This document shows positions 1 through 9,042 of a stretch of 64,000 bases of DNA, piece after piece (position 1 is the first letter of the stretch; each line of letters starts with the position of its first letter). This DNA comes from Moraxellaceae bacterium. GTDB taxonomy: Bacteria > Pseudomonadota > Gammaproteobacteria > Pseudomonadales > Moraxellaceae. Under the pieces are notes generated by a model. The model was not told the origin of the DNA. It worked only from the letters and a program-made list of their open reading frames with translations, and ran no database searches. A program made the position numbers and the translations under genes. The stretch spans positions 1 to 64,000 of the forward strand of contig JAUSND010000016.1 in the NCBI GenBank assembly GCA_030646295.1, read 5' to 3'.

Positions 1-1
1 T

Positions 2-322
2 CTGCTGGCCTGGGCGCAATCCATCGGCCCGAACACCTACGAATACGCACAGCGCAATCTGGCAGAGCGAGCACAGTTTGCCAATGGCCTGAAAACAATC
101 CAGAAGCTTCGTCGCTGGTCACGGGAGCTGCCCAGCATGGAACGTCTGGAGTCTGCTTGTGCCTATGCCCTCACGATTAACGCGCTGCCGCTGAACCGGC
201 TCCAGTCCATTGTCCGCCATGAAGCGGATCGTCGTGGAAAACCCTTGGCTACGCCCCAAACCACCCTGCATACCAATTTGCGGGGAGCTGACTATTTTTC
301 GACCTCAGGAGAAGCCATATGA
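2..322 (+). CDS. istA: IS21 family transposase IstA, C-terminal part (truncated by window)
   Basis: Open from position 2: LLAWAQSIGPNTYEYAQRNLAERAQFANGLKTIQKLRRW...; stop just overlaps istB start. Confidence 0.75.
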   Translation: MLAWAQSIGPNTYEYAQRNLAERAQFANGLKTIQKLRRWSRELPSMERLESACAYALTINALPLNRLQSIVRHEADRRGKPLATPQTTLHTNLRGADYFSTSGEAI

Positions 323-1059
323 TGAACCCGATTACCCAGAATCGTCTGCACGAGTTGGGCCTCACAGGGATGGTGCGTGCACTGGAACTCCAGTTGCAGC
401 AGACGGATATGCAAAGGCTGAGTTTTGAAGAGCGATTAGGCATGTTGTTAGATGCCGAATGCAGTGCCCGCAACACGCACCGGATCGAACGGCACCTCAA
501 GGCGGCGAAGCTGCGTTACGGTCAGGCTTCACTGGAAGAGATCAACTATCTTCCAGCCCGGAAGTTGGAACAGGGCCTTGTCATGTCATTGGCAGACTGC
601 GGTTGGATTGATCGCCGGCAAAACCTGATCATCACCGGGGCAACTGGGACGGGGAAAAGCTGGTTGGCTTGTGCATTTGCTGTTCAGGCCTGCCGACTTG
701 GAAAGGCTGTGTTCTACACCACCTCAACCCAGCTCTTTGAGAGTCTGGCAATGGCCCAGGCAGATAGGTCTTTGCCACGTCTGCGCAGACAGCTTATCCG
801 CAAGGAACTTCTTGTCATTGATGACCTGGGATTGGGCGGCATCGACCCCGCACTAGGGCCAACCTTGCTTGAAATCGTGGATCTCCAAGCCAACCACGGA
901 TCCCTGCTGCTTACGAGCCAGTTCCCAACGGACAACTGGTATCCGCAGTTTGGGGACCCCACGGTAGCCGACGCCATCCTGGATCGGATCGTGCATCGGG
1001 CTCATCACATCAAGTTGCAGGGTGAGTCGATGCGGAAGTTGAAGGGTAAAAAGTCCTGA
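319..1059 (+). CDS. istB: IS21-like helper ATPase IstB
   Basis: Walker A GATGTGKSWLACAFA, Walker B LLVIDDLGLG; typical IstB length 246 aa. Confidence 0.92.
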   Translation: MMNPITQNRLHELGLTGMVRALELQLQQTDMQRLSFEERLGMLLDAECSARNTHRIERHLKAAKLRYGQASLEEINYLPARKLEQGLVMSLADCGWIDRRQNLIITGATGTGKSWLACAFAVQACRLGKAVFYTTSTQLFESLAMAQADRSLPRLRRQLIRKELLVIDDLGLGGIDPALGPTLLEIVDLQANHGSLLLTSQFPTDNWYPQFGDPTVADAILDRIVHRAHHIKLQGESMRKLKGKKS

Positions 1060-1103
1060 GTCGGGTTGCGCATTCTGGCAAAGGGCCGGGGTGCGCAAGT
1101 ACC

Positions 1104-1162
1104 GTGCAATTGGGTGGTCACACCCAATGCAATTCAGTGATCAAGTCGAATGCAACTGGGTG
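1104..1162. repeat. IS21 right-end repeated motifs (GTGCAATTGGGTG 1104-1116; CACCCAATGCAATTC 1121-1135; GAATGCAACTGGGTG 1148-1162)
   Basis: Three related motifs read directly downstream of istB; one is inverted. Confidence 0.6.
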
Positions 1163-1518
1163 TGCAAGTGGGATGAAATTTCGCATTTGATTTGCGGGAT
1201 ATTCCAGCGAATGCTCTCCTGCCATGCTTCTTCGGCCAGGATCTGGTCAGCCCTGAAATAGCGAATCTCATCAGCGGTGTAATTGAATACGACGTAGATC
1301 CGCTCTGGATTTACCTTGAGACCTGCCTCACCAAAGCCGCGCTGATTGGCCCAGTTTTCGCCACTCTTGATCTGGATCTCGAAGTACTTGCCTTTGTACC
1401 CCACGATTCCATCGATCCCTTTGTCATCCACCATCGAGGGAAATACATCAAATTCAGCCTGAAGCAGCCGTGCCCAGATGAGGAATTCGTGGCGCTTGCC
1501 AATTGCCAGTTTATGCAT
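1141..1518 (-). CDS. Small PD-(D/E)XK-like nuclease-fold protein
   Basis: MHKLAIGKRHEFLIWARLL...DDKGIDGIVGYKGKYFEIQIKS; start 1518 preferred over 1611 because AGGAG lies just upstream; C-terminus appears to run into the IS21 end. Confidence 0.6.
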   Translation of the reverse strand: MHKLAIGKRHEFLIWARLLQAEFDVFPSMVDDKGIDGIVGYKGKYFEIQIKSGENWANQRGFGEAGLKVNPERIYVVFNYTADEIRYFRADQILAEEAWQESIRWNIPQIKCEISSHLHTQLHST

Positions 1519-1595
1519 TGATTTGCTCCTGTCGGTAGCTATGTGGGCTTTGCACGGCACCTTGTAGGTGTGACCCCTCTGCTCCGAGTCTTTGG

Positions 1596-2726
1596 CTACC
1601 AGGTTTTCCATTCGGGTATGGGTAAAAAAGATTTGGGCCCAGATTCAAGTGTTATAACCTCAGGAGGTTCGGTTGGCTGCGCGTATGCCCCATAAAGGGC
1701 TAGTGTCTCCCGAAGGCTGTTGATCATCTGATTGCGTAGCGACTCGGGCTTCAGCACCTCTACCTCCTGTCCCTGTGATTGAATCCACCAGTGCAACTGC
1801 CAGGTATCCGGAACATTGGCACTGACCAGAAAACGTTCTCCGTCCTCGGTGATGGTCATGTCCTCTGCCAGCGGGGATTCGGTCAGGGTGGTCTTCAGTG
1901 ACTCGCTGATACGCAGTGTCAGGGAGATGATGTTGCCGCTGCCAAAGTTCAGGGCGCCTCTGGCAATAAAGTCATCTATGTCAAAGCCTGCGGGAGAGAC
2001 GATGTCATCGTCAGTTTCCATTGCAGCTTCAAAGCGATGCATGGCGTACAGACGAACGTCTTCGTAATCAAATGCCTTGGCGACGAGATAGCTAAGGGGG
2101 CCACGCAAAACAAGCGCCAGCGGATGCAGCGTGAAGTCGTTGGCCGGCTTGCCGTTGCGGCCCTGGTAGCGTGCCACAATCTGCCGTTCGTTGATCAATG
2201 CACTCTGCACCACTGACAGTACAGCCGGCTTGATGGCCGGGGCCTGAAGCGGTTGACCGGGCGTCACCGTCCGGATCTTGTCCGTCCACCTGGTGAGGGG
2301 ATTGTTCACGGACTCCAGACGCTTTTGAGCCAGATTGAAGCGGCCACGAAGGGAATCCAGAATCGCCGTAGGTAATAGCGGAGTCAGGTAGTGTTCCATC
2401 ATCTTGATGCTCAGCGCATCCGATATGGAGAGGTTCGCAATATCCAGCGAAGCCTTCTCTATCCAGAACCAGCCGGAACCGGCACCGTCGTTGTCACAGC
2501 TGATCGGGAAATTGACCGACAGTTTCTGCAGGTCGCGCTGCACCGTGCGTTGGGTAACGGGGTAGCCCAGTGATTCCAGACGCGATACCAGCTCGGCCGA
2601 GGTAATGCGACAGGCGCCTTGCGGGATCAGTCGCAGCATTTCCCACTGCCGCAGCAGGGTGTCGCTACTGTCGTTCTTTCCACTCATGCCAAAGTCCCTT
2701 GAGGATGGTTTCGTTAACCTCCACAC
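1596..2726 (-). CDS. WYL domain-containing transcriptional regulator (N-terminal HTH)
   Basis: HTH-like N-terminus (GACRITSAELVSRLESLGYPVTQRTVQRDLQKL) and WYL-type core (VARYQGRNGKPANDFTLHPLALVLRGPLSYLVAKAFDYEDVRLYAMHRFEAA). Confidence 0.85.
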   Translation of the reverse strand: MWRLTKPSSRDFGMSGKNDSSDTLLRQWEMLRLIPQGACRITSAELVSRLESLGYPVTQRTVQRDLQKLSVNFPISCDNDGAGSGWFWIEKASLDIANLSISDALSIKMMEHYLTPLLPTAILDSLRGRFNLAQKRLESVNNPLTRWTDKIRTVTPGQPLQAPAIKPAVLSVVQSALINERQIVARYQGRNGKPANDFTLHPLALVLRGPLSYLVAKAFDYEDVRLYAMHRFEAAMETDDDIVSPAGFDIDDFIARGALNFGSGNIISLTLRISESLKTTLTESPLAEDMTITEDGERFLVSANVPDTWQLHWWIQSQGQEVEVLKPESLRNQMINSLRETLALYGAYAQPTEPPEVITLESGPKSFLPIPEWKTW

Positions 2727-2881
2727 GCAGCATCCGTGTGGAGTTGGTGCGGCATTTCACCGTCGGCTCAGACCGGGTAGCCGGTTGACGGAGGGGGGGT
2801 ATTCCCGAAATCCGCCATCCAGCCTGTCCTGAATGGTGTTCCATGCTGATCGTATCGGCATGCGACAGAGTTAGCCTGAGT

Positions 2882-2904
2882 TTGGCGACAACTTGTGTCG
2901 CCAA
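2882..2904. promoter_or_regulatory. Inverted repeat TTGGCGACA-N5-TGTCGCCAA, putative WYL-regulator operator 1
   Basis: Perfect 9-bp arms with a 5-nt spacer in the divergent intergenic region. Confidence 0.65.
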
Positions 2905-2955
2905 GGGGGCGGATGGTAATGCAGGGGGAGGGGTTATTCGGGATGCTTGGCCTTG

Positions 2956-2978
2956 CAGGCGACATATACTGTCGCCTG
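2956..2978. promoter_or_regulatory. Inverted repeat CAGGCGACA-N5-TGTCGCCTG, putative WYL-regulator operator 2
   Basis: Perfect 9-bp arms, same GGCGACA core and N5 spacer as the 2882-2904 site. Confidence 0.65.
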
Positions 2979-3062
2979 GATGTACTACGGTTCAGTCACG
3001 ACGATGACGTCACCGGTGATGCGAGGCACAGTCGATTGGCCAAAAGAAGAAAGGAGCCCGTC

Positions 3063-3296
3063 ATGCTACTGGGCCTGAAGGTGGAGATTGGGCGCACTGA
3101 CAAGAAAGGCCGTCTGGTGGCGGACATTCATTGGCGCGGATTTCGTATTGCCAAGGTATTCATCAAGGAGGGAGTGCCTGTGGCACGCGTTTACTGCAGT
3201 AAACGCCAGGGCGCGGAGGCCATCCCTCTGGATTCCATGAAGTCAGCCATTGGCCTTGCCGAGAGCCGGTTAAAGGGTTTTACGCAGCTCCGCTAG
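3063..3296 (+). CDS. Hypothetical small protein (77 aa)
   Basis: MLLGLKVEIGRTDKKGRLVADIHWRGFRIAKVF...; AGGAG upstream of ATG 3063; divergent from the WYL gene. Confidence 0.55.
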   Translation: MLLGLKVEIGRTDKKGRLVADIHWRGFRIAKVFIKEGVPVARVYCSKRQGAEAIPLDSMKSAIGLAESRLKGFTQLR

Positions 3297-3343
3297 CGAA
3301 CGGATTGCCAGACTACCCAACACAACTCATCAGGAGTCACGCC

Positions 3344-4684
3344 ATGTGGTCCATTCCCAAGGCATCCGCCTACGGCGGCATTTTGCTCACCCGGGGCGGG
3401 CGCATTCTGTTGCGTGAGCCCGCGAACCATTACGACGGTTACGTGTGGACGTATGCCAAGGGGCGCCCCGATCCGGGCGAAACGCCTGAACAGGGGGGCT
3501 TGCGCGAAGTGCGCGAGGAGACGGGCTATGAGGCTGAAGTCGTCGATGTCTTGCCCGGGGTGTTCAAGGGCGGGACTACGACTAACGCCTTCTTTGTGAT
3601 GCGGCATATTGGCCCGCCGGGCCGATTTGATGAGCGGGAAACGGCCTCCGTTCGATGGGTGGATTTCCGTCAGGCCGAGGCATTGATAGGGCGGACGACT
3701 AACGTGATTGGTCGCGCCCGTGACCTCGCGATCCTGGTGGCGGCCAAGGCATGGTTTGAGGCCAATCAGACGGTGGTGCTACCCGACGACGAGTCATTGC
3801 CATTCCCGGCTCGATCGTACGACTGGAAAGCTGAGCCTCTGCCGCCCCGCCATGTCGTCCTACGGCTGGATTTTGTGCTGTCGAAGGCCGAGGCGGAGCG
3901 CATTCGCTGGGGCTTCATCCCGGAGGCTATGGAGGACAAGTGGTTCTCTTACTTAGAGGGCAATACGCTCTTCCAACACCGGAGCTGGACCGGCCACTGC
4001 ATCGACCGGATTCACTTCATCCCCGAGGGTGAAGGTCTGCGGGCCACTCATGCCGAGGTCAACCGTGACCCGGAGCAGTATCAGGGCATAGACGACCAGG
4101 AGGACATCCGCAGGATCGAAAGCATGGTGCGCGACCTGGTGCAGGTGCCGGAGTCGCCTGAGGCGTCCACCTCTCTGATAGAGGCGATTGAGCTGGCCAG
4201 TCAACCCAACTATCTGGGCAGCCCCGAAACGGTTGCGGCCTTGATCCAGGAGTTCTTCACGGCCCATGAGCCTGGCCCATCGGGCTTGCCTGTCTGGTCC
4301 GCCAAGCAGGCAGCCAATCAGCGGCTCACTCGCATCATGTGCGAGGACGGTATGGGGTATACGCGTATGCCGGGCTGGCACACCGAAACCGCACTTGGGC
4401 AGAATCTGATCACGGCCTTCAACCTGGACCCGGGCTACTGTGCAGGCGAGGACCTGACCTTCCTCGTCAGTGAGGCGCTTGCCGCGTTGAGCATGGCCGT
4501 TGGTGCCGCCGTCAAGGCAATAGGGGAGGCAGTTGCTGAGTCGGAGAATCCCGAGGACCACGAGGAGGCTGAAGAGGCGCTGCAAGCGCTGTTCAACTTT
4601 GCCGTATGGAGCTTTCTGGGGACGCAGATGGTCATGGCGCCGGAGAAGTCGCTGAAGGACCTTCTGTCGCGTCACTGGGCCTGA
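3344..4684 (+). CDS. NUDIX hydrolase domain fused to a large uncharacterised C-terminal region
   Basis: Perfect NUDIX box GRPDPGETPEQGGLREVREETGY; C-terminal region contains MEDKWFSYLEGNTLFQHRSWTGHCI; AGGAG before ATG 3344. Confidence 0.8.
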   Translation: MWSIPKASAYGGILLTRGGRILLREPANHYDGYVWTYAKGRPDPGETPEQGGLREVREETGYEAEVVDVLPGVFKGGTTTNAFFVMRHIGPPGRFDERETASVRWVDFRQAEALIGRTTNVIGRARDLAILVAAKAWFEANQTVVLPDDESLPFPARSYDWKAEPLPPRHVVLRLDFVLSKAEAERIRWGFIPEAMEDKWFSYLEGNTLFQHRSWTGHCIDRIHFIPEGEGLRATHAEVNRDPEQYQGIDDQEDIRRIESMVRDLVQVPESPEASTSLIEAIELASQPNYLGSPETVAALIQEFFTAHEPGPSGLPVWSAKQAANQRLTRIMCEDGMGYTRMPGWHTETALGQNLITAFNLDPGYCAGEDLTFLVSEALAALSMAVGAAVKAIGEAVAESENPEDHEEAEEALQALFNFAVWSFLGTQMVMAPEKSLKDLLSRHWA

Positions 4685-5175
4685 TCGTATCTGATCGTGG
4701 GGCCGGCGGTGGTGGGGTAGTTCCCGCAATAGTCTTGCGATGGGAGTATGCCTCCATGGTCGCCATACCTTGGAATGCTGTCCTATTCGTCGTAAGTCTC
4801 AGGGTAATCTTGCTGATTTAGATAAGAATGGTTTGTGCTGGAAAACATTTAAGATTCAATGGGTTGTGTTAGGCTCAATAGGTCTGGAGAGTGGGGCCGT
4901 ATGTTTAAGAGTCTCGGGATATAACAAAGGACTAGGTTCTTGAAGCAACAGCTAACCACATAGGACTTCAATTCGAAGGGCTGGCGTAGACACATCACGG
5001 ATTTGGCGAGCTGAGAAATATGGGGATGTGGAAATATTATCCTCTTAAGATGTTTGGATAGGGGTTGCAGAGCGGTCTATTTAACTGCGGGCTCAAGAGA
5101 GAGGGTTCGTGAGCTTATAAAAGAGAAGAAAATTGGCGCTTATTGCGTTAAGCCCACTTGGAGAGGCTGCCTGGA

Positions 5176-7032
5176 ATGGCTGAGGCGAACAGCGGTATAA
5201 AAATAACGGATGTCCGTGTTTCAAACTTCAGGGCCCTCAAGAATGTTGAGGTTCCTCTGGGGGATTTGACGATCCTTCTCGGGGCTAATAATGCGGGTAA
5301 GACAAGTTTTCTCGACGCTCTTTATGCCGCGATTGGGGCTGGTCGGAAACTTCTTGGCCAAGATGACGTGCGTTTGGAGGAGGCCGAGGCTCTTCCGCCA
5401 AAGGAGCGTACTGTAACGGTGGATGTCCGAATTAGGCCGCTCGATGATGATGGGGAAATCGCCTCTGCATTTCCAGGGGGAAGTTTCTGGACGAATCTTT
5501 GGGGGACTGGCATCAAGCAGGAAATGGACGGCGAGTTTGACGAGTTTGTAGGCGTTCGAACAACCCTCATGTGGAGTCCTTCGAAAGGGGACTATGTCGT
5601 CGAGCGTCGCTTTCTAAAGGAGTGGAGGGCGTTCGAAAACTGGCTCACATCCCCAGTGGACGAGACGTCTAGAGTGAATGCAGCTCAGATTGAGCCGTTA
5701 GCTCTTCACTATATTGACGCCAAACGAGATCTGGATGAAGACATACGCAGGCAGGGGTCTTTTTGGCGTCGAATGACGGAGGATCTCGGGCTTTCGGATG
5801 CAGAAGTACAGTCATTTGAAAAGGCGCTCTCTGACCTGAACCAGGAGCTCGTTGGCAAGAGCGGCATCCTCAAGCACCTAAAGGAGAACTTGGCGGACAT
5901 CCGTCCAGTATTGTCAGCAGGTGGGGGTGAAATCGACATCTCCCCGGTCGCCCGTAAATTGCGTGACCTTTCGAAAGGCGTGGACGTTTCCTTCATTGCG
6001 GCGGGCTCCCAGGCGTTTCCGCTAGCGCGGCACGGTATGGGAACACGCAGTTTGGCTTCCCTGTTGGTGTTCAGGGCTTTCGCGTCATGGAAAGGAAAGC
6101 AGGCGGAAGACGCCGGCGATCACGTTCACTCCATTCTTGCTCTCGAGGAACCGGAGGCTCACCTGCATCCCCAGGCCCAGAGATCTTTCTTCTCCCAAGT
6201 GAAGTCAATCCCCGGGCAGCGCGTCGTGAGTACCCATTCCCCATACTTCGCCGGCCAGGCAGGCTTGTCAGATTTACGTCTCTTCATTCGCACTGGGGGC
6301 GAGACGACTGTCTCGCGGCTGGATCTTTCAGCGCTGAGCGCAGATGAAATTAGGAAGCTTCGCCACGGAGTCGTGAACACGAGAGGGGATTTGCTATTTG
6401 CTCGCGCTGTGGTTTTCTTCGAGGGTGAGACAGAAGAGCAGGCTCTCCCGATACTCGCTGAAGCTTACTGGGGGTGCAGCATCAGTGAGCTTGGTTTTAG
6501 CTTCGTCCGTGTTGGAAGCAATACGAACTACTTCCCATTCATTTGGCTTGCGGAATGTCTCGATATTCCCTGGTATGTATTCTCTGACGGTGAGCCTAGA
6601 ACAATCACACATTTGGATGCTGCCCTCAAAAAATCGGGCGTGCCAGGATCGGATGCATGCTCGAATGTATTCGTAATTCCAGGCGGTAGAAATTTTGAGA
6701 CACAGTTGGTAGAGGAGGGCTATCTTCCTGAAATTGAGTCTGCATTCAATCAGCTAGATGGGCGGTCTGACTTTCTCGACGACTACATTAATCGCATGAA
6801 TGGAAAGGATGGGAAGGGTGGAACAAAACGTGATTATACGGCTACCGATAGTCGTCAGAAGGCCGCTTGCGACGCAATGTCAGAGAAAAAGACACGCATG
6901 GCTGAGCCGATTGCATTGAAACTTTGTGACATCACAGACGAAGAAAGAAGGTTTCCACCTTATATAAGAGTGCTGTTCGACAAGATGTCCGCTGATCATG
7001 GGCTAGTGCAGATTGGCAAGGAGAAGAAATGA
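5176..7032 (+). CDS. OLD-family ATP-dependent nuclease (AAA ABC-ATPase + TOPRIM), GajA-like
   Basis: Walker A LLGANNAGKTSFLDAL, signature/Walker B LALEEPEAHLHPQ, STHSP switch, TOPRIM-like VVFFEGETEEQALP...YVFSDGE; ATG 5176 has GGAGAGG upstream. Confidence 0.85.
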   Translation: MAEANSGIKITDVRVSNFRALKNVEVPLGDLTILLGANNAGKTSFLDALYAAIGAGRKLLGQDDVRLEEAEALPPKERTVTVDVRIRPLDDDGEIASAFPGGSFWTNLWGTGIKQEMDGEFDEFVGVRTTLMWSPSKGDYVVERRFLKEWRAFENWLTSPVDETSRVNAAQIEPLALHYIDAKRDLDEDIRRQGSFWRRMTEDLGLSDAEVQSFEKALSDLNQELVGKSGILKHLKENLADIRPVLSAGGGEIDISPVARKLRDLSKGVDVSFIAAGSQAFPLARHGMGTRSLASLLVFRAFASWKGKQAEDAGDHVHSILALEEPEAHLHPQAQRSFFSQVKSIPGQRVVSTHSPYFAGQAGLSDLRLFIRTGGETTVSRLDLSALSADEIRKLRHGVVNTRGDLLFARAVVFFEGETEEQALPILAEAYWGCSISELGFSFVRVGSNTNYFPFIWLAECLDIPWYVFSDGEPRTITHLDAALKKSGVPGSDACSNVFVIPGGRNFETQLVEEGYLPEIESAFNQLDGRSDFLDDYINRMNGKDGKGGTKRDYTATDSRQKAACDAMSEKKTRMAEPIALKLCDITDEERRFPPYIRVLFDKMSADHGLVQIGKEKK

Positions 7033-8876
7033 TTAAGGCCAGGCTTTCACCAACCCAATCACGAGTAGTAGGGCACGAGGAGGGTGCTCTTCTTGTGGTG
7101 GCTGGTCCGGGATCGGGCAAGACGCGAGTCCTTACGGAGCGCGTACGGAAGCTTCTGGCAGAGGTGCCAGGACACTTCAGGATACTTGCCCTTACCTTTA
7201 CCAACAAAGCTGCCAATGAGATGAGGGAGCGACTTGCTGATCTGGGCAACGAGAGCCAACGGGCCTTCATCGGGACGATGCACAGTTTCTGCCTGGAAAT
7301 GCTTTCGGAGCGCGGCAAACCTGTCGGTGTTGAAGGGCTGCCCCACGTGTTTGAGCAGCACAAGGACAGGAAGGAGATACTCATTGAGGCAGTCAAGCAG
7401 GATCCGCTATTGTCGGAAGAGCTGGCATCCGAGCCTGACTCAAAGGCCGTCGCCAAGCGGCTCGATCAATGGCTAGCCTCTATCTCTTGGTTAAAGGCTC
7501 ATCCGTCCGAGATTGAGAGCTCTGAGGATGAAATTGGCATAAGGGCGCTGGAGGCTTACGACGCTGGTCTCCGAGCGTGCGGAGCCTATGACTTCGATGA
7601 CCTTCTCCTTCTTTCTTATCGGCTACTGAGTGAATATCCGAAGATTGCTGACTTTTACAGGCGGCTCTATCGCTTCGTTTGCATCGACGAAGCGCAGGAT
7701 CTCAACGAGGCTCAGTATTCTGTTTTGACCGCGCTTTGCGGAGACTCTTTTCGTAACGTAATGATGGTGGGTGATCCCAAGCAGTCGATATACGGCTTCA
7801 ACACCTCTAGCCCCGAATACATGTGGCGATTTCAGGAGGAGTTTGGTGCCGAAAAGGTCGAGTTGACTGAGAACTTCCGTTCATCTAGGGCGGTGGTGAG
7901 TCTGGCCAAGGCGTTGGATCCGAATTATATCGTTGAGGGGCAGTTGCCGATAACGGGGTTGGTCGAGGTGCTTCCGGGGGGAGACGAAGAGTCGGAAGCA
8001 AAACTGGTCGCTGACAAAATTCAGATGCTGATCGCCAGTGGGCATCCGGATGTCGAAGGGCCAGTTACTTGGGAGAGATGTGCGGTACTTGGACGCACTC
8101 GCTTCGCCTTGATGGCTGTTGAGGCTGAATTTAGGAGGCGTGAGATGCCTTTCTATAAGCGGTTGACAGCTAATCATGAGAATGAGTCTGACGTGATGGA
8201 GGACTTCGTTTTGTCGCTGCGCGTGATGGCCAATCCCAAGGATAGGCTGCACCTTTCTGCACTAGCGAAGCGATGGAAAATGACTGCGCCGTTGGTTTCC
8301 GGTGAGGCTACGGCCGTCAATGTCATTGGTTCACTTGCACTTTCTGTGGGAACTCCCAGAGCTCGTGCCGTGTCGGATGCATTGGCTGCTATTGAGGCTC
8401 GGGCGCAACGTCTGGATATGCTTTGCGGCCTTACTGCTATTAGAGCCTACGCTGACACCCTTGATGAGGAAGAAAAAAGGGCAGTTTACGAAGACGTTGC
8501 GGTATTTGCACAGGAGTGGGATCAGTATCTTCGAGCAGGGGGGGGCAGCAGGAGTATTGGCGGTTTCATGAGCAGTAAGGCACTTGGTGCAACACAGCAG
8601 GCGGCGCGAGCTGGAGTGGCCTTGCTAACGGTACATTCCTCAAAAGGCCTGGAGTTCGACGTTGTGTTCGTCGTCGGCATGGCCGATGGCGTTTTTCCCG
8701 ACTACCGAGCGAAAACAAGGAAGGAGCAGGATGAGGAGGCTAGAAATGCTTTTGTAGCTGTCACGCGCTCGAAGCGTCTCCTGTATCTCACCTGGCCAAC
8801 AACAAGGCTGATGCCGTGGGGGGATCGAAGGAGCCAAAATCCATCGAGATTTCTCTCGGCTGCAAGGAATAAATAG
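7029..8876 (+). CDS. UvrD/PcrA-like SF1A helicase, GajB-like
   Basis: AGPGSGKTRVLTERV, LTFTNKAANEM, IDEAQDLNEAQ, VGDPKQSIYGF, LLTVHSSKGLEFDVVFV, AVTRSKRLLYL; starts within the stop of the OLD gene (ATGA). Confidence 0.9.
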   Translation: MIKARLSPTQSRVVGHEEGALLVVAGPGSGKTRVLTERVRKLLAEVPGHFRILALTFTNKAANEMRERLADLGNESQRAFIGTMHSFCLEMLSERGKPVGVEGLPHVFEQHKDRKEILIEAVKQDPLLSEELASEPDSKAVAKRLDQWLASISWLKAHPSEIESSEDEIGIRALEAYDAGLRACGAYDFDDLLLLSYRLLSEYPKIADFYRRLYRFVCIDEAQDLNEAQYSVLTALCGDSFRNVMMVGDPKQSIYGFNTSSPEYMWRFQEEFGAEKVELTENFRSSRAVVSLAKALDPNYIVEGQLPITGLVEVLPGGDEESEAKLVADKIQMLIASGHPDVEGPVTWERCAVLGRTRFALMAVEAEFRRREMPFYKRLTANHENESDVMEDFVLSLRVMANPKDRLHLSALAKRWKMTAPLVSGEATAVNVIGSLALSVGTPRARAVSDALAAIEARAQRLDMLCGLTAIRAYADTLDEEEKRAVYEDVAVFAQEWDQYLRAGGGSRSIGGFMSSKALGATQQAARAGVALLTVHSSKGLEFDVVFVVGMADGVFPDYRAKTRKEQDEEARNAFVAVTRSKRLLYLTWPTTRLMPWGDRRSQNPSRFLSAARNK

Positions 8877-8880
8877 TCGA

Positions 8881-9021
8881 ATGTCAAATGACTGGGTCAT
8901 CGAAACGATGGATAACCCCAAGTACCCACTTGAGCTGTTCTTGCGCATGATTACTGTCAGCATGGAGACAATGAGGATAGTTAAATCACTGCCGCCGCTA
9001 GTCGTCATGGATGAAAAATGA
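8881..9021 (+). CDS. Putative 46-aa microprotein
   Basis: MSNDWVIETMDNPKYPLELFLRMITVSMETMRIVKSLPPLVVMDEK; fills the gap between the helicase and GHKL genes on the same strand. Confidence 0.4.
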   Translation: MSNDWVIETMDNPKYPLELFLRMITVSMETMRIVKSLPPLVVMDEK

Positions 9022-9042
9022 GTAGATCTCTGGAGTCATGCA

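Larger units (their letters stand above)
1..1165 (+). mobile_element. IS21-family insertion sequence, right part (istA 3' end, istB, terminal repeats); left end outside window
   Basis: IstA C-terminal reading frame followed by a full-length IstB ATPase and repeated terminal motifs at 1104-1162; exact right end not determined. Confidence 0.8.

Noticed and set aside
4606-4943. Short ORFs in the gap before the OLD gene
   Set aside because: No ribosome-binding site support or protein-like composition; treated as non-coding gap.
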